NCBI GenBank assembly: GCA_018830745.1
Contig: JAHJRU010000176.1
Location: 1-5,212, forward strand
DNA length: 5,212 bases
DNA from: Chloroflexota bacterium
GTDB lineage: Bacteria > Chloroflexota > Dehalococcoidia > Dehalococcoidales > JAHJRU01
Reading direction: 5' to 3'
Of this stretch, positions 1 to 3,790 are shown one piece after another (within the stretch, counting starts at the first letter, position 1; each line of letters starts with the position of its first letter). Under the pieces are notes generated by a model. That model was given only the letters and a program-made list of their open reading frames with translations. It ran no database searches and was not told the origin of the DNA. Both the position numbers and the translations under genes were made by a program.

Positions 1-30
1 CGATTACACCGGGACTTCTCGCAATGACGT
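1..30. repeat. Possible fragment of a dispersed intergenic repeat
   Basis: Read on the minus strand this stretch begins CGTCATTGCGAG and ends GGTGTAATCG. From memory this resembles the short palindromic intergenic repeats of the TCATTGCGAG...GCAATC type seen in many copies in environmental bacterial genomes, including Chloroflexota. Only one copy is visible and it touches the window edge, so the assignment rests on recall and not on repetition seen here. Confidence 0.3.
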
Positions 31-34
31 TTTT

Positions 35-90
35 GAACAACCATGAATTAGCAGAACCAGAAAAGGGGTTCTGTTCAATCTTGGTTGTTC
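35..90. other. Bulged 20-bp hairpin (inverted repeat)
   Basis: Three nested complementary blocks stack into one long hairpin: 35-43 with 82-90 (GAACAACCA/TGGTTGTTC), 44-47 with 74-77 (TGAA/TTCA), and 52-58 with 67-73 (CAGAACC/GGTTCTG). The apical loop is 59-66 (AGAAAAGG). Bulges are 48-51 on one arm and 78-81 on the other. No T-run follows at 91-100, so it is not a textbook intrinsic terminator, although it could end a transcript arriving from the left. The distal arm contains the left copy of the 18-bp repeat listed separately. Confidence 0.5.
72..89 (+). repeat. Left copy of an 18-bp inverted repeat
   Basis: TGTTCAATCTTGGTTGTT occurs here on the plus strand and again, perfectly, on the minus strand at 445-462. 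The two copies point inward and enclose both small membrane-protein candidates. This copy ends 9 bases before the -35 box of the promoter at 99-128. An 18-base perfect match inside about 500 bases is far beyond chance. Confidence 0.8.
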
Positions 91-98
91 AGACATTA

Positions 99-128
99 TT
101 GACACTCCTGACTACCTACCCATATAAT
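99..128 (+). promoter_or_regulatory. Consensus sigma-70-type promoter for the 31-codon ORF
   Basis: A perfect -35 hexamer TTGACA (99-104) and a perfect -10 hexamer TATAAT (123-128) are separated by 18 bases. Transcription would start near 135, about 29 bases before the ATG at 164. Both boxes match the housekeeping consensus at every position, so strong rightward transcription into the 31-codon ORF, and antisense to the minus-strand gene, is expected. Confidence 0.75.
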
Positions 129-163
129 GTTGTAGAAAAACAGGACATAGGGGGCAAAAGAAT

Positions 164-259
164 ATGGGATTACTTTATCAAATACTTATCATATTTATTG
201 CATTAGCTCTTATTATCATACTCGTAAAGGACGTTATTATTCCTTTGCTTGCTGGCTAG
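164..259 (+). CDS. 31-residue hydrophobic membrane microprotein (hypothetical)
   Basis: This short ORF runs from ATG 164 to TAG 257-259. The peptide begins MGLLYQILII and ends VIIPLLAG, with one hydrophobic stretch of roughly 17 residues, a central Lys-Asp, then a second short hydrophobic patch. It should be a single-span membrane peptide. Support for its reality is the consensus promoter just upstream (99-128) and a purine-rich ribosome binding site (AGGGGG, 149-154) 9 bases before the ATG. Its last 23 bases overlap the 3' end of the convergent minus-strand gene. I do not recognise a family. Size and hydrophobicity fit small accessory membrane peptides and type I toxin-like peptides, but nothing here shows toxicity. 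The promoter could instead serve only a non-coding antisense RNA. Confidence 0.45.
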   Translation: MGLLYQILIIFIALALIIILVKDVIIPLLAG

Positions 260-416
260 TTTTTGAGGCTAATTCAGCACACTTTTGACTGACTAAATAG
301 ATACCTAATAGCAACACTATTAAACCTATTGCTATTAAAATAACACCGTGCTCAAGACCTTCACTGAACAAGACGCTGCCTACTCCTATAGCCAGTATAC
401 CTAGATATTTTTTCAT
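237..416 (-). CDS. 59-residue small membrane protein (hypothetical)
   Basis: The protein starts MKKYLGILAIG at 416 and ends with a hydrophilic tail (...SKTSQQAKE). It has two predicted membrane-spanning stretches, about residues 4-17 and 24-43, joined by a short SEGLEHG turn, and a charged C-terminus of about 15 residues. The start is set by an AAGGAGG ribosome binding site (425-431 on the minus strand) 8 bases before ATG. An in-frame ATG further upstream at 479 would add 21 residues but lies at the candidate promoter and has no comparable site. It is convergent with the 31-codon ORF and overlaps its tail by 23 bases. I recognise no family, so the role is unknown. The good start signals and membrane topology make it more likely a real gene than a chance frame. 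Confidence 0.5.
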   Translation of the reverse strand: MKKYLGILAIGVGSVLFSEGLEHGVILIAIGLIVLLLGIYLVSQKCAELASKTSQQAKE

Positions 417-444
417 CCTTAGCGCCCTCCTTACTTTTTCTGCC

Positions 445-462
445 AACAACCAAGATTGAACA
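445..462 (-). repeat. Right copy of the 18-bp inverted repeat
   Basis: This is a perfect reverse complement of 72-89. It lies upstream of the minus-strand small gene and overlaps the -10 region of its candidate promoter. An 8-base direct repeat AGAAAAGG stands exactly 5 bases outside each copy (59-66 and 468-475), an arrangement resembling a target-site duplication around a small element. However, the 5-base gaps do not match each other as inverted-repeat tips would. Confidence 0.8.
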
Positions 463-489
463 ATAAGAGAAAAGGCCATACATTGACAA
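460..489 (-). promoter_or_regulatory. Candidate promoter for the minus-strand small membrane gene
   Basis: On the minus strand TTGTCA (489-484) and TATTGT (465-460) are spaced by 18 bases, matching 5 of 6 and 4 of 6 consensus positions. Transcription would start near 453, about 37 bases before the ATG at 416. Its -35 box occupies the same bases as the -35 box of the rightward TRAP promoter, so the two would compete for polymerase. Confidence 0.35.
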
Positions 490-511
490 ATTTAAACATT
501 GTATGTATGAT
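483..511 (+). promoter_or_regulatory. Sigma-70-type promoter of the TRAP-nitrilase operon
   Basis: TTGACA (483-488) and TATGAT (506-511) are separated by 17 bases: a perfect -35, a 5-of-6 -10 and the optimal spacing. The start site would be near 518, leaving a leader of about 100 bases before dctP. An ATG at 503 that extends the dctP frame upstream overlaps this -10 box and is therefore not the translation start. No recognisable operator is visible. Confidence 0.7.
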
Positions 512-552
512 ACTGCATTATTGCACCCTACAAGATATTCGGCGACGGCAAT

Positions 553-587
553 TTTGTTTGTCAAAGCCTCAAGCTTTGGCAGACGAA
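553..587 (+). promoter_or_regulatory. 15-bp hairpin in the dctP mRNA leader
   Basis: Bases 553-567 pair without interruption with 573-587, leaving a 5-base loop CTCAA (568-572). Twelve pairs are Watson-Crick and three are U.G (555/585, 558/582, 561/579). These work only in plus-strand RNA, since on the other strand they would be A-C mismatches. The stem ends 17 bases before the ribosome binding site of dctP. No T-run follows, so it is not an intrinsic terminator. A role in mRNA stability, processing or regulated translation is possible. I recognise no known riboswitch class. Confidence 0.6.
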
Positions 588-604
588 TTAAAATAAGGTT
601 TAAC

Positions 605-612
605 AAAGGAGG
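605..612 (+). promoter_or_regulatory. Ribosome binding site fixing the dctP start
   Basis: AAAGGAGG lies 7 bases before ATG 620. It places the start at the beginning of a textbook lipoprotein signal peptide and excludes the longer upstream reading-frame extension. Confidence 0.85.
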
Positions 613-619
613 CAAAACA

Positions 620-1771
620 ATGAGGAAACAAAAGGTGACCAGGACAGTGACGGTAGCCATACTCGCACTACTACTTGTGGCAATGCCATTGGTATGGGCT
701 TGTGCCCAGCCAGCACCGGCACCCGCGCCAGCGCCAAAGCCAGCACCGGCACCCGCGCCAGCGCCAAAGCCAGCGCCAGCGCCAAAGCCAGCTCCCGCGC
801 CAGCGCCAAAACTGCCAGATAAACTCCATTGGGACGTCTCGGTATGGGGTGCTCCCCGTGTTTTGACCTATCCCATAGTGGACTGGGCTAAAGACATGGG
901 AGAGCTCACCGATGGGCGCTGGGAGATAGAAGTTCACCATGGCGCGGTACTGGCGCCAGCCGAGGAAGCGCTGGATGGATTGAAGGCGGGGCTGTTCGAG
1001 GTAGCCTTATCCGCCAGCCATTATGCTCCCGGCAAGCACCCCCTTTTAACCGTGGACCATCTCCCCTTCATGACCCCACCTACTATCATGCAAAAGGGTG
1101 AGTGGGGCGATGCCATAGCCAGGCACCCTGCCGTTCAGAAGGAGCTTGCGCAGTGGAACGCCAAGTTATTGTTCCACGCCCCCCTTTCCAATTACGAGTT
1201 CATGGGAAAGGTGCCAATAAGAACGGTTGAGGACTTAGACGGGGTGAGGATGAGGATTGACGCACTGGCGGGGAAGGTGTTAGCGGAGTTCGGTCTGGTG
1301 CCAACGATGGTATCACCTTCGGAGATGTATGTCGCCCTTGATAGAGGCATGCTTGACTCCATCAGCTTGCCCTGGACCTATACCTATGGCTCCTACAAGC
1401 TCTACGAGCTATCCAAGTATGCCACCATCGGTATGGACCTGAAGGGAGCCGGCATGAATGTGGTCGTGGCTCAGGATGCCTGGGATGCCCTGCCCGATGA
1501 GTGGAAAAAGTTAGCTGAGTTTTCTGCCAGGAAGGCCTGGGACAGGTATGACAAGTATAACATGGAGGCCGATTTGAAGTGGCTCCCCATCTTTAACGAT
1601 GCGGGAGTAGAGATTACAAACTTCCCGGCCGAAGAGCGGGCCAAGGTATTAGCTAAGGCGGAAGGCACCTGGGAAGAATGGGTGAAGGACATGGAGTCAA
1701 AGGGGCTTCCCGGCAGGGAGGTTCTGGATTTTGCCATCGCCAAACGGAACGAGATACTGGCTAAGAAGTAA
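620..1771 (+). CDS. dctP: TRAP transporter solute-binding lipoprotein (DctP family)
   Basis: This 383-residue extracytoplasmic receptor captures the substrate and hands it to the DctQM membrane complex. Residues 1-27 form a signal peptide: basic MRKQK, a hydrophobic core, then the lipobox VWAC with Cys28 as the lipid-anchored residue. Residues 29-64 are a low-complexity Pro-Ala-Lys linker. The rest is a DctP-type domain. It includes a signature region around residue 208 (GVRMRID), whose Arg212 sits where family members contact the substrate carboxylate, and a later segment MYVALDRGMLDSISLP typical of the family's second lobe. Lipid anchoring is expected for a cell without an outer membrane. 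The gene ends in tandem TAA codons and is followed 65 bases later by dctQ. The substrate cannot be named: organic acids are usual, and the downstream hydrolases hint at a nitrogen-containing carboxylate. Confidence 0.93.
   Translation: MRKQKVTRTVTVAILALLLVAMPLVWACAQPAPAPAPAPKPAPAPAPAPKPAPAPKPAPAPAPKLPDKLHWDVSVWGAPRVLTYPIVDWAKDMGELTDGRWEIEVHHGAVLAPAEEALDGLKAGLFEVALSASHYAPGKHPLLTVDHLPFMTPPTIMQKGEWGDAIARHPAVQKELAQWNAKLLFHAPLSNYEFMGKVPIRTVEDLDGVRMRIDALAGKVLAEFGLVPTMVSPSEMYVALDRGMLDSISLPWTYTYGSYKLYELSKYATIGMDLKGAGMNVVVAQDAWDALPDEWKKLAEFSARKAWDRYDKYNMEADLKWLPIFNDAGVEITNFPAEERAKVLAKAEGTWEEWVKDMESKGLPGREVLDFAIAKRNEILAKK
710..811 (+). repeat. Tandem repeat encoding the Pro-Ala-Lys linker of DctP
   Basis: Two identical 30-bp units (710-739, 740-769) are followed by an 18-bp short form (770-787) and a 24-bp variant (788-811). 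Every unit starts CCAGC and ends in GCCAAA plus G or A. They encode PAPAPAPAPK twice, then PAPAPK and PAPAPAPK (residues 31-64). The repeat keeps frame whatever the copy number, so it can change the spacer between lipid anchor and binding domain without breaking the gene. Confidence 0.9.
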
Positions 1772-1820
1772 TAAGAAGCAAGCCAGGTTAAGATTGAACG
1801 GGCTCTAGCAGGAGAAGGCA

Positions 1821-1871
1821 ATGCTCCAATTATCAGGTGCATCAAAGAGGGTTGCTGTCCAAGTTGAGTAA
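1821..1871 (+). CDS. 16-codon mini-ORF overlapping the dctQ 5' end
   Basis: ATG 1821 has the best ribosome binding site in the dctP-dctQ gap: AGGAG at 1810-1814, 6 bases upstream. The frame reads MLQLSGASKRVAVQVE and stops at TAA 1869-1871. It is in a different frame from dctQ and its stop overlaps TTG 1864, an in-frame candidate start for dctQ. It may be a leader that couples translation into dctQ. Alternatively it may be the true start of dctQ separated by a small frameshift (real or sequencing). The peptide itself resembles nothing I know. Confidence 0.3.
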   Translation: MLQLSGASKRVAVQVE

Positions 1872-2448
1872 GACTAATAAGGAAGAGCGCAGCGAAAAGA
1901 TTGCCGAGGGGGGGGGCGTCTCCGAACGCTCCTCCCTCCTTGGTAATGCCGTCAGAGGGTTCGGAGCATTAGAGAGGTGGCTGGGCTATCTCGGTATGGC
2001 TTTCCTCATCGGACTAATGGCTATGGTCGTGCTCGAGGTAGTGTCCCGATACGTGTTCGGTAATCCTATAATGGGCTACATCGACATTATGAGAATGATG
2101 ATGGCGGTGATGGTATTTCTTACCTTAGCCTACTGCCAGCGGGAGGGTGGTCATATCAGGATGGAGCTGTTTATGACCAGGGTGCTCAAAGGTGGGCGAC
2201 GCTATCACCTGGTGGAGTTTTCTCACCTGCTCCTCTCCCTGGCGGGCTTTGGCGCTATCGCTATTTCATCGCTGAATGGGGCGCTACAAGACTATGCCGT
2301 CGGCGATGTTACCGCTGTCCTTTATTGGCCCACCTGGCCCGCCAAGATGCTGGTGGCTATTGGCGCTATTTTCCTCTGTGTCCGTTTCATCCTGCAAATG
2401 TTTTACTCTATGAGTCAGGTTGTAGTCGGGATAAAGAAAACTGAGTAA
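1837..2448 (+). CDS. dctQ: TRAP transporter small membrane subunit (DctQ family)
   Basis: This is the small integral-membrane subunit that pairs with DctM to form the ion-driven translocator. Counting from GTG 1837 it has 203 residues. A charged cytoplasmic lead of about 45 residues is followed by four predicted membrane spans near 50-72, 84-100, 124-147 and 168-190. Family hallmarks are LEVVSRYVFGNP (about 66-77) in the first span and QREGGHIRMEL (about 101-111) after the second. The start is uncertain. GTG 1837 has no close ribosome binding site, and alternatives in frame are TTG 1852 and TTG 1864 (AGAGGG 12 bases upstream). No ATG occurs in frame until residue 54, inside the first span. 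A run of nine G (1908-1916) lies in the lead segment. dctM follows 15 bases after the stop. Confidence 0.85.
   Translation: MHQRGLLSKLSKTNKEERSEKIAEGGGVSERSSLLGNAVRGFGALERWLGYLGMAFLIGLMAMVVLEVVSRYVFGNPIMGYIDIMRMMMAVMVFLTLAYCQREGGHIRMELFMTRVLKGGRRYHLVEFSHLLLSLAGFGAIAISSLNGALQDYAVGDVTAVLYWPTWPAKMLVAIGAIFLCVRFILQMFYSMSQVVVGIKKTE
1908..1916 (+). repeat. Nine-G homopolymer inside the dctQ 5' coding region
   Basis: Nine consecutive G residues encode part of EGGGV (residues 24-28). Gain or loss of one G would shift every candidate dctQ start out of frame. The run is therefore a possible slippage switch and also a common site of sequencing error. Confidence 0.85.
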
Positions 2449-2450
2449 GA

Positions 2451-2457
2451 GGGAGGA
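2451..2457 (+). promoter_or_regulatory. Ribosome binding site that points to an ATA start for dctM
   Basis: GGGAGGA, with core GGAGG at 2452-2456, lies 7 bases before ATA 2464. The ATG at 2512 has no comparable site in front of it, only the coding-like sequence of the first membrane span. Confidence 0.75.
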
Positions 2458-2463
2458 ATCGCC

Positions 2464-3768
2464 ATAGACCCGTTAATTATTGGGGTAATAGGGCTGGCCG
2501 TTTTCCTGATAATGGTGGTTCTGGGGATGTGGATAGGTTTTGCCGCCGCCCTGGTAGGACTTATCGGTATCGCCGTCATCAAAGGCTGGGGAGCAATGAT
2601 GGGAGTTGCTGACTTTCTCCCCTATTCCGTGACTGCCTCCTTTCCTTTCAGCGTCATCCCGTTATTCATCCTGATGGGTTATTTCGCTTTCTATGCTGGG
2701 CTGACCCGTGACATTTTCACTACTGCCAGAGCCTGGTTCGGTCACTTTCCCGGAGGGTTAGCCGTAGCCACTACTTTCGGCTCAGCCGGCTTCGCTGCCT
2801 GCTCTGGCTCCAGCACCGCTGCCGCTGTTGTCATGGGCAAGGTGAGTATCCCTGAGATGAGGAAATATGGCTATGACCCCAAACTGGCGACAGGGGCGGT
2901 AGCAGCCAGCGGTACTATAGCCTCGATGATACCTCCCAGCGTGGTTATGGTAATATACGGCGTCATCACCGAGCAATCGGTAGGAACCCTCCTTATTGCT
3001 GGTTTGATCCCCGGTATTCTTGAGGCTATCCTCTATAGTGGCATGATCTTAACCCGGTGTCGTATCAACCCTGCCCTTGGGGCGGCACTACCGGCAACCT
3101 CCTGGAAGGAGAAATTCGTTTCCCTGAAAGGTACCTGGGGGATGCTGGTACTCGTGGCAATAATACTCGGTGGAATCTACGCCGGCATCTTCACCCCTAC
3201 TGAGGCTGGCGGTATAGGAGCTATTGGCGCCCTTATCATGGCCCTGTCCCTGCGCCGGCTCAACTGGGCCGACTTCAAGGATTCTATTTTGGAGACGGGC
3301 AAATCTACCGCCATGATATTTGCTATCATGATAGGCGTGCTCATATTGCTTCGCCTTTTCGCTCTCAGCGGGGTCAGCGGAGCCTTTACCAACCTGTTGC
3401 TGGGACTGGCCTGGCCTCGTCTGGGAATATTGACGGTCATCCTTCTTTTGTATTTGTTCCTGGGCACCTTTCTCAATGTGACCGGTATGCTCATGGTGAC
3501 CCTCCCCTTAGTCTTCCCGGTGGTGGTCGGTCTCGGGTATGACCCTATCTGGTTTGGCATCATTGCGGTAAGGATGTGTGAGATAGCCTTTATCACCCCT
3601 CCGGTAGGGATAAATGTTTATGCCGTGAGAGCGGTCACGCCGGATGTGGCCACTGAGGATATCTTCCGGGGCACTTTGTGGTTTCTCGTTATGGATTTCC
3701 TTAATTTGGTCCTGCTTATAGCTTTCCCCGCAATAGCCTTATGGTTACCCGGTACCATGAAGAGGTAG
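2464..3768 (+). CDS. dctM: TRAP transporter large membrane subunit (DctM family), probable ATA start
   Basis: This is the large subunit of the translocator, which carries the transport pathway. From ATA 2464 it has 434 residues, the usual family length. From ATG 2512 it would have 418 and lose the front of the first membrane span. The added N-terminus (ATA, then DPLIIGVIGLAVFLI) matches the typical MDPxxIGxxGLxxxL opening of DctM proteins and sits behind an ideal ribosome binding site. The protein is hydrophobic throughout, with about a dozen membrane or re-entrant segments. Signatures include PLFILMGYFA, SGSSTAAAVVMG (from about 114), IPEMRKYGYDP, ASMIPPSVVMVIYG, FTPTEAGG (243-250) and ITPPVG (377-382). 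At residue 338 the motif usually read as FLD or FLE is FLN. The nitrilase begins 22 bases after the stop. Confidence 0.92.
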   Translation: MDPLIIGVIGLAVFLIMVVLGMWIGFAAALVGLIGIAVIKGWGAMMGVADFLPYSVTASFPFSVIPLFILMGYFAFYAGLTRDIFTTARAWFGHFPGGLAVATTFGSAGFAACSGSSTAAAVVMGKVSIPEMRKYGYDPKLATGAVAASGTIASMIPPSVVMVIYGVITEQSVGTLLIAGLIPGILEAILYSGMILTRCRINPALGAALPATSWKEKFVSLKGTWGMLVLVAIILGGIYAGIFTPTEAGGIGAIGALIMALSLRRLNWADFKDSILETGKSTAMIFAIMIGVLILLRLFALSGVSGAFTNLLLGLAWPRLGILTVILLLYLFLGTFLNVTGMLMVTLPLVFPVVVGLGYDPIWFGIIAVRMCEIAFITPPVGINVYAVRAVTPDVATEDIFRGTLWFLVMDFLNLVLLIAFPAIALWLPGTMKR

Positions 3769-3790
3769 GTCAGGATGACATGAGGTTTTT

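Noticed and set aside
24..206. 60-codon plus-strand reading frame starting at 24
   Set aside because: It runs through the hairpin, the inverted repeat and the consensus promoter, has no ribosome binding site, and overlaps the better supported 31-codon ORF in another frame.
306..337. 9-bp inverted repeat TAATAGCAA/TTGCTATTA
   Set aside because: It lies inside the codons for the hydrophobic span of the minus-strand gene, has a 14-base loop and no T-run, and is likely incidental to AT-rich Ile/Ala codons.
503..619. Upstream extension of dctP to ATG 503
   Set aside because: The codon overlaps the -10 box at 506-511, and the extension would bury the lipoprotein signal peptide. ATG 620 has AAAGGAGG at 7 bases.
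361..660. 99-codon minus-strand reading frame with hydrophobic N-terminus
   Set aside because: It spans the TRAP promoter, the leader hairpin and the dctP start, and overlaps the 59-residue gene in another frame. Its start lies inside dctP with no start signals.
710..811. CRISPR-like spacing of repeats
   Set aside because: The units are directly adjacent with no spacers and lie in frame within a coding sequence, so this is a tandem coding repeat.
600..940. Minus- and plus-strand frames rich in Leu-Ala, Trp-Arg or Gln-Arg repeats over the dctP linker
   Set aside because: They are shadows created by the 30-bp tandem repeat encoding the Pro-Ala-Lys linker.
1790..1799. 10-base match (AAGATTGAAC) to the right inverted-repeat copy
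   Set aside because: Only 10 of 18 bases match and no flanking structure is shared. A match this short is plausible by chance in 5 kb.
3177..3596. 139-codon minus-strand frame inside dctM
   Set aside because: It is a shadow of the well supported dctM coding sequence, rich in Arg/Pro/Thr as expected from reading hydrophobic codons backwards, and lacks start signals.
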